A stretch of DNA of 45,356 nucleotides from Actinoplanes nipponensis (lineage in GTDB: Bacteria > Actinomycetota > Actinomycetes > Mycobacteriales > Micromonosporaceae). The notes below the pieces were generated by a model that worked only from the letters and a program-made list of their open reading frames with translations, was not told the origin of the DNA and did not search any database. The stretch lies in contig NZ_BOMQ01000085.1 in NCBI RefSeq assembly GCF_016862275.1, positions 1 through 45,356 on the forward strand, given 5' to 3'. How positions within the stretch are numbered: position 1 is the first letter of the stretch; each line of letters opens with the position of its first letter. A program made the translations under genes and the position numbers. Shown piece after piece: positions 31,823 to 38,840 of this stretch.

Positions 31823-32388
31823 TCCGGCTCGGCCGGGTCGTACCGCAGGGTCCGGGTGCTGGCGTCGATCGTCGGCAGCGTGCGCCCCAGGTCCAGGTCG
31901 GCCCCGCTGACCGTGACCTCGATGGTGCAGCCGCCGGCGACGAAGACGGCGTAGCGGCCACCCCGCCCGGGCGCGGTGTAGCCGCCCTGCAGGCCGGCCA
32001 GCCCGGAGCCGGTGGCCACGGTCAGCTCGACGCCGGTGACCTGGTAGCCCGGGGTGCCGGTGATGCGCTGGCGGAGCCGGTCGGCCGCGGCGCTCAGGTC
32101 GCCGTCGAAGGGGCGGACGGTGATCAGGTAGCGCACCGGGCCGAGCCGGAACAGCGCGGTGCCGGCGTCGTCGGTGGGCCGCGTCTCGGTGACGTCGACC
32201 CGGGAACCGGGCGGTGGGACGACCGTGACGCCGCCCCCGACGGCGTACGGGCGGTCGCTGGGCACCGGCCGGTCGGCGGGCAGGGCCGCGTCGAGGGCGG
32301 GCAGTCCGAGGGCGAGCCCGGCGAGCACCAGAACCAGGCAGAGCGCACCGAGGAGGTTCGTCAGCTGACGCCGAGTAACCCACCCCAT
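31819..32388 (-). CDS. Membrane-anchored hypothetical protein paired with PrsW
   Basis: A 189-residue protein with an N-terminal hydrophobic anchor (LLGALCLVLVLAGLALGLPAL) followed by an exported beta-rich domain (VTVVPPPGSRVDVTETRP, FRLGPVRYLITVRPF, YAVFVAGGCTIEVTV). No family recognised. It overlaps prsW by four bases and is therefore translated with it; being a single-pass protein, it might be a substrate or partner of PrsW (inference from coupling). The ATG at 32388 lacks a ribosome binding site, but TAGCGT lies exactly six bases upstream. Confidence 0.7.
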   Translation of the reverse strand: MGWVTRRQLTNLLGALCLVLVLAGLALGLPALDAALPADRPVPSDRPYAVGGGVTVVPPPGSRVDVTETRPTDDAGTALFRLGPVRYLITVRPFDGDLSAAADRLRQRITGTPGYQVTGVELTVATGSGLAGLQGGYTAPGRGGRYAVFVAGGCTIEVTVSGADLDLGRTLPTIDASTRTLRYDPAEPE

Positions 32389-32394
32389 ACCGCT

Positions 32395-32400
32395 ACGCTA
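32395..32400 (-). promoter_or_regulatory. -10 box of a probable leaderless promoter
   Basis: TAGCGT on the minus strand is separated by six bases from the ATG at 32388. The pattern equals that of other genes in the window without a Shine-Dalgarno sequence. Confidence 0.45.
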
Positions 32401-32444
32401 ACCGGCCCCCCGTAAGGTCTCGCGGCTCAAGCCCTTTTGTCCGA

Positions 32445-33008
32445 TTATTCCGAACGTTCGCGCAGGAAAGCCGCCGGCACCGCGGCGATCAGCCAGACCC
32501 CGTTGCCGCTGCGGTGGAACACGTGCCCCGCCTCGGCCATCGCCCCCGCCCGGACCTCGAGGACCGCCACGTCCCGGGCCCGGCGCCGGCCGACCACCAG
32601 GGCGGTCGCCACGTCCGGCGAGAGATGGACGTGCTGACGGCTGCGCGGCAGCAGGCCCTCCCGCATGATCGAGGCGACGTTCGGGCGCGGCGTGCCGTGG
32701 AAGAGGATCGCCGGCGGCCGGGCCGGCGGCAGGCCGAGATCGACGTTCACCCGCCGGGAGTGGCCCTGGTGCGCCCGGATGCGCTCGACCCCGTCGGGGC
32801 CGGTCGCCGTCACGAAGCGGGACTTGTCGTTGTGGGCCACCACCGCGTCGAGTTCGGCCCGGTCGATCCGCAGGGCGGTGAGCAGGTCGGCGACCGGCAC
32901 CCAGCCCTGCGGATCGAGGGTCAGCCCGGCCGTCTCGGGCCGGTGGCGCAGCACGAGGGACAGGCGCTTGCTCAGCCGCACCTGCTCGCGGCTCAGCTCC
33001 GTGGTCAC
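32445..33008 (-). CDS. kptA: RNA 2'-phosphotransferase (Tpt1/KptA family)
   Basis: A 187-residue protein with the full KptA fold. The N-terminal winged helix has LSKRLSLVLRHRPE with the conserved R-H-R, followed by HNDKSRF. The ADP-ribosyltransferase-like half has ILFHGTPRPN, RSRQHVHLS and the C-terminal VFHRSGNGVWLIAAVP. Catalytic Arg/His positions appear intact. The yeast enzyme moves a splice-junction 2'-phosphate to NAD; the bacterial substrate is uncertain, with roles in RNA or NAD-dependent end modification proposed. GTG at 33008 overlaps the methyltransferase stop by four bases, so both are in one operon. Confidence 0.92.
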   Translation of the reverse strand: MTTELSREQVRLSKRLSLVLRHRPETAGLTLDPQGWVPVADLLTALRIDRAELDAVVAHNDKSRFVTATGPDGVERIRAHQGHSRRVNVDLGLPPARPPAILFHGTPRPNVASIMREGLLPRSRQHVHLSPDVATALVVGRRRARDVAVLEVRAGAMAEAGHVFHRSGNGVWLIAAVPAAFLRERSE

Positions 33009-33781
33009 GGCTGGAGCTCCATGACGGCAAGGTAGTAGGGCCGGTCCTCGGTGTCGACGGAGGCGAGCCGCCACCGGGTGCCCGCCAGCAGGCCGGCCAG
33101 CTCGGGCACCGAGCAGTTGAGGTAGTCGAACCACTCGGTGGCCAGCATCCGGTAGCGCAGCCGCAGCCGCAGCTGGCCGCCCAGCCGGCCCCGGTCCCGG
33201 TTGCGCCGGTGGTAGGCGACGTGCACGGGGTCGGTGGTGCCGTACGGGTCGGTGCCCTGGGCGATGATCCGGGCCCCCGGGCGGGCCAGTTCGGCCAGCG
33301 CCGCCAGGAAGACCGGCGCCCGCTCGGGACCCTCGATCAGGCCGAGGTTGTTGCCGAGCAGCAGGAACGTGTCGTAGCGGCTGCCCGAGCGCGCGTACGC
33401 GTCGACGGTGTTGAGCACCGTGTCCCGCAGTCCCCGCTTGCGCGCCACCTCGATCGCGCCCGCCGAGGTGTCCAGGCCGGTGACCGCCATGCCGCGGTGC
33501 TGCAGCACGAGCGCCGTCCGCCCGGCGCCGGCGCCGATGTCCAGCACGGCCCCGCGCACCAGCCGCAGCGCGCGGTGGTCGTGCGGCTGCCACTCGGCCG
33601 GCTCGGCCAGGTAGTGGTCCGCGGGCGCGCCGTTGATCAGGCCGTCGTCGCGTTCGATGATCTCGATGACCGGCCGCGGCACCCGGCCGCCGGCCAGCGG
33701 CCGGGGCCCGATCCCGGTCCGTACGGCGTACGCGTCCCTGATCATCTCGCCGAACACGTCACCGATCGCAGGTTGATCCAT
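33005..33781 (-). CDS. SAM-dependent class I methyltransferase
   Basis: A 258-residue Rossmann-fold methyltransferase. Motif I is VLDIGAGAGRTALVLQ near residue 88; the acidic motif II residue is in VTGLDTSAGAIEVA; motif III is YDTFLLLGNNLGLI. The C-terminal part (TEWFDYLNCSVPELAGLL, TEDRPYYLAVMEL) closes the sheet. The substrate is unknown. ATG at 33781 is preferred to an upstream start at 33817, because the PPOX gene begins at 33800 on the other strand. First gene of a two-gene operon with kptA, overlapping it by four bases, which suggests a shared RNA-related pathway. Confidence 0.85.
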   Translation of the reverse strand: MDQPAIGDVFGEMIRDAYAVRTGIGPRPLAGGRVPRPVIEIIERDDGLINGAPADHYLAEPAEWQPHDHRALRLVRGAVLDIGAGAGRTALVLQHRGMAVTGLDTSAGAIEVARKRGLRDTVLNTVDAYARSGSRYDTFLLLGNNLGLIEGPERAPVFLAALAELARPGARIIAQGTDPYGTTDPVHVAYHRRNRDRGRLGGQLRLRLRYRMLATEWFDYLNCSVPELAGLLAGTRWRLASVDTEDRPYYLAVMELQP

Positions 33782-33787
33782 TGCCAC

Positions 33788-33793
33788 TACTCT
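33788..33793 (+). promoter_or_regulatory. -10 box of a probable leaderless promoter
   Basis: TACTCT lies six bases before the ATG at 33800 and would place the transcript start on the ATG. It sits inside the 18-bp gap to the divergent methyltransferase gene. Confidence 0.45.
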
Positions 33794-33799
33794 TGAGGG

Positions 33800-34171
33800 A
33801 TGGCGACGCTGGAGCAACTCGGTGCCGAAAAGTACGTCCTGCTGACGACGTTCCGCCGGGACGGGCGCGCCGTGCCGACCCCGTTGTGGGTCGTGCCCGA
33901 CGGCGCGGGGCTGGCGTTCTGGACGCCCGCGGGCACCGGCAAGGTCAAGCGGATCCGCAACGGCGGCCGCGTCACCCTCGCGGCCTGCGACATGCGCGGC
34001 AACGTACGCGGCGAGGCGGTCGAGGCGCAGGCGCGCATCGGTGACGCCGCCGACCGGCGCCGGGTCGGCGAGGGGCTCAAGCGCAAGTACGGCCTGGTCG
34101 GCCGGCTGTCCCTGCTGGGCAGCAAGCTGCGCCGCGGCACGGACGGCACGGTCGCCATCCTGGTCTCCTGA
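33800..34171 (+). CDS. PPOX-class (F420/FMN-binding split-barrel) oxidoreductase
   Basis: A 123-residue split-barrel protein of the actinobacterial PPOX class. The start (LEQLGAEKYVLLTTFRRDG), TPLWVVPDGAGLAFWTP, KVKRIRNGGRVTLAACDMRG and the C-terminal KRKYGLVGRL are typical of F420- or FMN-dependent reductases. F420 is likely because the TGKVKRIR segment is common in F420 binders, but this cannot be settled by eye. Substrate unknown. It diverges from the methyltransferase by 18 bp and converges on bldC across a hairpin terminator. Confidence 0.88.
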   Translation: MATLEQLGAEKYVLLTTFRRDGRAVPTPLWVVPDGAGLAFWTPAGTGKVKRIRNGGRVTLAACDMRGNVRGEAVEAQARIGDAADRRRVGEGLKRKYGLVGRLSLLGSKLRRGTDGTVAILVS

Positions 34172-34190
34172 GCGAGCCCGGGGGACGAAG

Positions 34191-34223
34191 AAGGGGCGAC
34201 TGCCGGCCTGGCATTCGCCCCTT
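34191..34223. terminator. Bidirectional terminator between PPOX gene and bldC
   Basis: AAGGGGCGA (34191-34199) pairs with TCGCCCCTT (34215-34223), and an inner TGCC/GGCA stem extends the hairpin. T-rich runs are short on both sides. The hairpin separates convergent genes and probably serves both. Confidence 0.7.
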
Positions 34224-34249
34224 GATCGATCTCTCGGTCGACTGCGGTA

Positions 34250-34459
34250 TCAGTCGCCCTGACGCTGCGTGGGAATCTGCCCCTGCAGCAGGGCGCGAAC
34301 CTCCGACTCACGGTAGCGACGGTGCCCGCCCAGGGTGCGAATTGCGCTGAGCTTGCCCGCCTTGGCCCACCGGGTGACGGTTTTCGGGTCGACACGGAAC
34401 ATCGACGCCACCTCGGCCGGCGTGAGTAGCGGCTCAGGATCATGCGTACGCGATGCCAT
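34250..34459 (-). CDS. bldC: Developmental regulator BldC (MerR-like)
   Basis: A 69-residue protein that is almost entirely a MerR-type winged helix: LLTPAEVASMFRVDPKTVTR, WAKAGKLSAIRTLGGHRRY and RESEVRALLQGQIP. Length and sequence match BldC, which in Streptomyces binds head-to-tail on DNA repeats and holds back entry into sporulation. Neighbours agree with the S. coelicolor locus (valine dehydrogenase and a hypothetical gene upstream). ATG at 34459 has GGAGGAG upstream. A 303-bp gene-free region lies upstream, so expression is probably from its own regulated promoter. Confidence 0.96.
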   Translation of the reverse strand: MASRTHDPEPLLTPAEVASMFRVDPKTVTRWAKAGKLSAIRTLGGHRRYRESEVRALLQGQIPTQRQGD

Positions 34460-34762
34460 CGGTCACTCCTCCACAGGTACCTAAAGACATCGGCCGGGGT
34501 CCCGCCGGCCGGTGCGTCTCTCATGGTCCGGCTAGTCCCCGATGTCCGACATGGGCCGAACGGCCGAACGTCCCTAGATAGACGGTTGAAGCATGCCCGA
34601 TTAATACCTGTTTTCTACGCCAGAAAGTGTCTTGTTTGGACCGATTATCACGCTTCGCGGGTCACCGATCACGAAGAGTGTTCGCCTAGAGAGCGCTTCC
34701 CAGCGCAGCGTTCCGTGCCCGTTCGTCCTGTTTTCGCTGGTCAGGACGCTGACGGCGGTCGA
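34460..34762. other. Upstream regulatory region of bldC
   Basis: 303 bases with no gene, markedly AT-richer than surrounding coding DNA around 34560-34660 (for example ATTAATACCTGTTTTCTACG near 34600). This region should contain the bldC promoter and a long leader. I see no riboswitch or small RNA fold that I could defend. Confidence 0.55.
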
Positions 34763-35602
34763 TCAGTTGCAGCGCTCGAGCAACTGCACCGCGCGCCAGC
34801 GAGCGACGAGCTTCTCGTACGCCTCCGTGGCGGCGTCCGCGTCGCCCCGGGAGAGTGCCGAAATACCGGCCGCCACCAGTCCGGGTGAATCGTCCTCGGC
34901 CAGGGCGTCTGGGCTCAGCAGCCCGGTCAGGCCGCCGTAGTCCAGCTCCACGATCGACCGCGGGTGGAACTCCTCCAGCCACCGCGTGCCCTCCTCCACC
35001 GCCTCGGTGATCGGAGCGTCGCCCAGCGACTTGCGCAGCACCGAGACGGCCCGGTGGGCCCGACGCCGGGCCTTGGAGATCTCCGTGCGGTAACGCAGCG
35101 TGCGCCGCTCCGGCGTCAGGCTGATCTCCCGCTCGTCCAGATCGACGAACGCGAACCAGCGCAGCGGCACCCCCCACGTCGCGATCTGCTCGTGCACCCG
35201 GGGCACCCCCCGCTCGAGCACCTTCGCGCCGCTGCGCCAGTCCTCGACGATCGCCTTGGCCTGGCCGGCCAGCACCGGGGGCACGAACGCGTCCGCCAGC
35301 ACACTGGGCACGCCGTCGCGGGCGTTCAGGGCGGCCTCGGCGACGCGCAGGCGCAGATTCCAGGGGCAGACCAGCAGCGTGTCGCCCCACTCCAGGACGT
35401 ACGCCTCGTCCGGCAGGTCGGGCAGGCGGGTCCAGCCCGCACCCAGCGCCTCCAGGACGGCGGTGCGCTGGCGGACCGGGCCCTCCACCGGACCGAGCGC
35501 CCGGCCCTCCCGCGCGTATCGACGCCAGAAGACCTGGCGGTCGCGGTCGAAGGCGGTCAGCGGCTCGTAAACCCGCAGGTAAGACGCGAACAGTGACGGC
35601 AC
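34763..35602 (-). CDS. Conserved actinobacterial hypothetical protein (SCO4090-like position)
   Basis: A 279-residue soluble protein. It starts PSLFASYLRVYEPLTAFDRD, has DEAYVLEWGDTLLVCPWNLR near residue 65, a Trp/Phe-rich strand GVPLRWFAFVDLDERE near residue 145 and a helical C-terminus with TPR-like Ala-rich repeats. I do not know a function. It sits between bldC and vdh, as a hypothetical gene does in Streptomyces, so it is part of a conserved block. The GTG start at 35602 follows AAAGGATC. Transcribed toward bldC but separated from it by 303 bases. Confidence 0.8.
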   Translation of the reverse strand: MPSLFASYLRVYEPLTAFDRDRQVFWRRYAREGRALGPVEGPVRQRTAVLEALGAGWTRLPDLPDEAYVLEWGDTLLVCPWNLRLRVAEAALNARDGVPSVLADAFVPPVLAGQAKAIVEDWRSGAKVLERGVPRVHEQIATWGVPLRWFAFVDLDEREISLTPERRTLRYRTEISKARRRAHRAVSVLRKSLGDAPITEAVEEGTRWLEEFHPRSIVELDYGGLTGLLSPDALAEDDSPGLVAAGISALSRGDADAATEAYEKLVARWRAVQLLERCN

Positions 35603-35770
35603 GGCGCGATCCTTTCACGAAAACCCGCCCGGCTGCCTACCGCCGCCACTGTTGTTCCTCGGTTGCGCGGGCCCGGCGGCGGCGGCGCCCGGTCTAGGCT
35701 CGGTCGTATCCGGCCGACCCCGCCGGCCCCAGGCCTCACGAGGGCCCCGTCACAACCAGGAGAGCCAAGG

Positions 35771-36850
35771 ATGAGTGTGTTCGACACCGAGGGCAGCGAC
35801 GCCAACGGACACGAACAGGTCGTCTTCTGCCAGGACCGGCAGACCGGCCTTAGGGCGATCATCGGTATCTATTCCACGGCCCTCGGGCCGGCACTGGGCG
35901 GCACCCGGTTCTACCCGTACGCCTCCGAGGCGGAGGCACTCACCGACGTGCTCAACCTCTCCCGGGGGATGGCCTACAAGAACGCCCTGGCCGGGCTCGA
36001 CCTGGGCGGCGGCAAGGCCGTGATCTGGGGTGACCCCGCGCAGATCAAGAGCGAGGGGCTGCTGCGCGCGTACGGGCGCTTCGTGGAGTCGCTGCACGGC
36101 CGCTACTACACCGCCTGCGACGTCGGGACGTACGTGCCGGACATGGACGTCATCGCCCGCGAGACCCGCTACGTGACCGGCCGCAGCATCGAGCACGGCG
36201 GCGCCGGCGACTCCTCCATCCTCACCGCCTGGGGTGTCTTCCAGGGCATGCGCGCCGCCGCCGAGCACACCTGGGGCAGCCCCACCCTGTCCGGGCGCCG
36301 GGTCGGCATCGCCGGGCTGGGCAAGGTCGGCAAGTACCTCGCCGGTCACCTGATCGAGGACGGCGCGACGGTTGTCGCCACGGACGTCAACGAGGCCGCG
36401 CTGAGCTGGGCCCGGACGACGTACCCGCAGATCGACCTCGTGGCCGACACCCGGGCGCTGATCACCGCCGACATCGACGTGTACGCGCCCTGCGCGCTGG
36501 GCGGCGCGCTCGACGACGACACCGTGGCCGACCTGCGGGCCAAGGTCGTCACCGGCGGCGCCAACAACCAGCTCGCCCACCCGGGCATCGAGAAGCTGCT
36601 GGAGGAGCGCGGCATCCTCTACACGCCCGACTACGTGGTGAACGCCGGCGGCGTCATCCAGGTGGCCGACGAGATCGAGGGCTTCAACTTCGAGCGGGCC
36701 AAGCTCCGGGCGACGAAGATCTTCGACACCACCGGGCAGATCCTGCGGCTGGCCGACGACGAGGGCGTACCTCCCGCGGTGGCGGCCGACCGGCTCGCCG
36801 AGCGCCGGATGGCCGAGGTAGGCCGTTTGCGTAATATCTACCTGAGCTAA
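35771..36850 (+). CDS. vdh: Leu/Val/Phe-type amino acid dehydrogenase (valine dehydrogenase)
   Basis: A 359-residue member of the Glu/Leu/Phe/Val dehydrogenase family. The catalytic segment has GPALGGTRF, the substrate Lys in SRGMAYKNALAGLDLGGGKA near residue 78-90 and the catalytic Asp in TACDVGTYVPDMD. The NAD-binding motif is VGIAGLGKVGKYLA near residue 180, and GGANNQLAHP and YVVNAGGVIQVADE follow. It deaminates branched-chain amino acids with NAD, supplying acyl-CoA precursors. Position next to the bldC block matches vdh of Streptomyces. AGGAG lies eight bases before the ATG at 35771. Confidence 0.93.
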   Translation: MSVFDTEGSDANGHEQVVFCQDRQTGLRAIIGIYSTALGPALGGTRFYPYASEAEALTDVLNLSRGMAYKNALAGLDLGGGKAVIWGDPAQIKSEGLLRAYGRFVESLHGRYYTACDVGTYVPDMDVIARETRYVTGRSIEHGGAGDSSILTAWGVFQGMRAAAEHTWGSPTLSGRRVGIAGLGKVGKYLAGHLIEDGATVVATDVNEAALSWARTTYPQIDLVADTRALITADIDVYAPCALGGALDDDTVADLRAKVVTGGANNQLAHPGIEKLLEERGILYTPDYVVNAGGVIQVADEIEGFNFERAKLRATKIFDTTGQILRLADDEGVPPAVAADRLAERRMAEVGRLRNIYLS

Positions 36851-36862
36851 GCGTTTGTACCC

Positions 36863-36902
36863 CATCGCGCGTCGGGTCGAGGACAAGTGACGACGCGCGA
36901 TG
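36863..36902. terminator. Perfect 12-bp hairpin after vdh
   Basis: CATCGCGCGTCG (36863-36874) and CGACGCGCGATG (36891-36902) pair perfectly across a 16-base loop; flanking TACC/GGTA extends the pairing with one bulge. It lies 12 bases after the vdh stop. No U tract follows, as often in actinomycete terminators. Confidence 0.65.
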
Positions 36903-37028
36903 GTGGTACACGTAACCCGAGGTGCCGAAGCGGGCATCGCCCATGTACCGTAAGACCCACGAGAGATGCCTGACGTCATCGGGGCCCGCCTTCGGGCTGC
37001 CCCGAATTCTGTGCGAGGGGGTCGAGCC

Positions 37029-37247
37029 ATGGGGCGCGGCCGTGCTAAGGCCAAGCAGACGAAGGTGGCCCGGGAGTTGAAGTACCACTCCCCGAACACC
37101 GACCTCACCGCCTTGCAGCGCGAACTGGCGGGTGCCGGTGGTAAGTCCGACCATCAGTTCGTCGACGACGATGATCAGTTCGTCGACGACGATGACGAGG
37201 ACGACGCGGACGACGACCAGGATCCCTGGTCGCCGACAAGGCGCTGA
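37029..37247 (+). CDS. DUF3073 family protein
   Basis: A 72-residue protein, basic at the N-terminus (MGRGRAKAKQTKVARELKY) and extremely acidic at the C-terminus (repeated QFVDDDD, then DEDDADDDQD). The YHSPNTDLTALQREL core is characteristic of DUF3073, a family conserved in actinobacteria with no known function. ATG at 37029 is chosen for its GAGGGGG site and family start. A 21-bp tandem repeat (37155-37196) encodes the doubled acidic unit. It lies between vdh and purM in the conserved order, here separated from purM by the RiPP genes. Confidence 0.92.
   Translation: MGRGRAKAKQTKVARELKYHSPNTDLTALQRELAGAGGKSDHQFVDDDDQFVDDDDEDDADDDQDPWSPTRR
37155..37196 (+). repeat. 21-bp tandem duplication in the DUF3073 gene
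   Basis: Two adjacent copies of CAGTTCGTCGACGACGATGA plus one base (37155-37175, 37176-37196) differ only at the last position and encode QFVDDDD twice. Likely a recent slippage duplication in the acidic tail. Confidence 0.85.
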
Positions 37248-37277
37248 CCCGAACGAGGATCATTCTCGATCGCACAG

Positions 37278-37299
37278 AGCACGCGGCTTACCGCGTGCT
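37278..37299 (+). terminator. Terminator after the DUF3073 gene
   Basis: AGCACGCGG and CCGCGTGCT form a perfect 9-bp stem around CTTA, followed by TTCC. It lies 30 bases after the stop. Confidence 0.65.
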
Positions 37300-37340
37300 T
37301 CCGTGTGTCGTGGTCGTTCCGCAGTCATTCCGACGGGGAT

Positions 37341-37372
37341 GAAGCCCACGCGGTGAAGGTCGCGTGGGCTTC
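37341..37372. terminator. Terminator between DUF3073 and the RiPP genes
   Basis: GAAGCCCACGCG and CGCGTGGGCTTC form a perfect 12-bp stem with an 8-base loop. On the minus strand it lies 11 bases after the stop of the precursor gene and so should end the maturase-precursor transcript. Confidence 0.75.
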
Positions 37373-37383
37373 GGATCCCGTCC

Positions 37384-37608
37384 TCAACGGGGGCGGTTGT
37401 TCCAGTTGTAGAACGTCGGGATGTTCTCGAAGTGGTTCCAGGCGCACACCGCCGAGCCGTCCTTCGTCGTGCTCTCCGAGCGCCGTTCCCGCGCCTGTTC
37501 CGCCTCCTCGATGAGGGCGGCCAGCCCGGACCGGGTCTCCTGCACCCGTGCCGTCACGGGATCCGTCTCCACGCGGTCAGACAGCCGTGGGCTCGTGATC
37601 TCGGGCAT
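37384..37608 (-). CDS. amcA: RiPP precursor peptide, multiple-cyclophane (AmcA-like) type
   Basis: A 74-residue peptide. Residues 1-54 form a charged helical leader (RSGLAALIEEAEQARERR in the middle). The last 20 residues, from Cys55, hold four consecutive aromatic-x-Asn/His triplets: Trp57-Asn-His, Phe60-Glu-Asn, Phe66-Tyr-Asn and Trp69-Asn-Asn, ending RPR. Radical SAM triceptide maturases are known to link the aromatic ring of residue 1 to the beta carbon of residue 3 in such triplets. ATG at 37608 is supported by GGAGGGAG in the end of the maturase gene, which it overlaps by 32 bases in another frame. The name follows my memory of the actinobacterial AmcA family and needs a database check. 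Confidence 0.75.
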   Translation of the reverse strand: MPEITSPRLSDRVETDPVTARVQETRSGLAALIEEAEQARERRSESTTKDGSAVCAWNHFENIPTFYNWNNRPR

Positions 37609-38713
37609 GGTCCAGCACTCCCTCCAGTAGGCGAATCTTGCTGTTCCGGCAGTGTTCCGTCGTAGTGACGTCGAACCGGCCGTGCTCGAAGTAGCGGTTC
37701 GCCGCGTGCGCGCCACCGCAGAAGCCGAAGTACGGGCACTGGGCCCGGCAGCCCTCGACACCGTCCAGGAACTCGCGGATCCACGGCGTCTCGGTGGCCC
37801 GGTCCAGGATCTCGGCCAGTGGGGTGGTCAGCACGTTACCGCTGGAGAAGTCGCCGTACCGGGGATCGGAGAAGCCCGCCAGCTCCGGCGAGAGCAGCAC
37901 GACCGAGCCGTCCTGCGCCACCGTCGGGATGGGATCGAGCCGGCGGGGCAGCACGGAGTCGGCCGTGCCGTCCAGGACCGCGGCCGCGTACCGCAGCGAC
38001 CACTCGATCTCGCGCAGGTGGATACGGGGGTCCCGGCGCCAGGCGCCGACCAGCTCGGCCCAGAAGGCCGTCACGTTCCCGGCCGGATGCCGGTTGTCCC
38101 GCAGGTTGACGCCCTCCAGCTCCTCGATGTTGATGCCGAGGACGTCGCAGCCCAGCTCGAGGAAGTACCCGTACAGCTCGGTGGCCAGGCCGGGCTCGGG
38201 GCGGGCGACCACGCAGAGGGCGGAGAACGCGATGCCGTGCCGGCGCAGCGCGTCGATCCCCCGCATGATCCGGTCGTAGGCCGGCTTGTCGCCGCGGGTC
38301 ACCCGGTCGCCGTTGCGGGCCTCGGGGCCGTCCACGCTCACGCTGACCCGGATGCCGTGCTCGGCGAAGAACTCGCACCAGGCGTCGTCGATCAGCGTCG
38401 CGTTGGTCTGCACGTGGTGCTCGACGCCCTCGGCGAACGGCGCGAGCAGCGCGGCGAAGTGCTCCCGGCCGGCCGCCAGCGGCTCGCCGCCGTGCCAGAC
38501 GACGGAGAACCGGCCGGCCGCGGACCACGGATTCACCGACGCGGCGACGGCCGCGGCGACCTCGACGGACATCCTCCGGTCGACCTGGCGGAACGGGAGG
38601 TAGCAGTAGGAACAGTCGAGGTTGCAGAGCGTGGTGGGCTGCATGACGACGTAGGTGGGAACCGTCGAGATGCCCCGCATCCCGCTCCACAGCTGTGCCA
38701 CCGGTGCATCCAC
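37577..38713 (-). CDS. amcB: Radical SAM/SPASM peptide maturase, cyclophane-forming (AmcB-like)
   Basis: A 378-residue radical SAM enzyme. The cluster motif CxxxCxxC is Cys30-Cys34-Cys37 (LCNLDCSYC). The SAM-binding region follows as VVWHGGEPLAAG and HVQTNATLIDDAWCEFF; SVSVDGPEARNG is typical of peptide maturases. The C-terminal SPASM domain has C-x3-C-P-Y-x3-C-G-G near residue 335 and a last Cys in TTEHC, expected to hold auxiliary 4Fe-4S clusters. It probably cross-links the peptide encoded at its 3' end. GTG at 38713 is the longest start, with GGACGGGG just upstream; ATG at 38680 is an alternative. A purM terminator lies upstream, so it needs its own promoter. TAGCCT at 38733-38728 is a candidate -10. 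Confidence 0.88.
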   Translation of the reverse strand: MDAPVAQLWSGMRGISTVPTYVVMQPTTLCNLDCSYCYLPFRQVDRRMSVEVAAAVAASVNPWSAAGRFSVVWHGGEPLAAGREHFAALLAPFAEGVEHHVQTNATLIDDAWCEFFAEHGIRVSVSVDGPEARNGDRVTRGDKPAYDRIMRGIDALRRHGIAFSALCVVARPEPGLATELYGYFLELGCDVLGINIEELEGVNLRDNRHPAGNVTAFWAELVGAWRRDPRIHLREIEWSLRYAAAVLDGTADSVLPRRLDPIPTVAQDGSVVLLSPELAGFSDPRYGDFSSGNVLTTPLAEILDRATETPWIREFLDGVEGCRAQCPYFGFCGGAHAANRYFEHGRFDVTTTEHCRNSKIRLLEGVLDHARDHEPTAV

Positions 38714-38757
38714 CCCCGTCCGTCGTCAGGCTATGCGGCGTCGTCCACCTTCCCGGC

Positions 38758-38799
38758 AAAAAAGGATCCGCGGTGCCGACGTATCGACACACGCGGATC
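38758..38799 (-). terminator. Rho-independent terminator of the purF-purM operon
   Basis: On the minus strand GATCCGCG (38799-38792) pairs with CGCGGATC (38772-38765) and is followed by C and six T residues (38763-38758). A good intrinsic terminator 41 bases after the purM stop; it insulates the RiPP genes from purine gene transcription. Confidence 0.85.
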
Positions 38800-38840
38800 A
38801 TTTCATACCAAGGGGCAGCGACGCCGCCGCCGGGCGTTAC

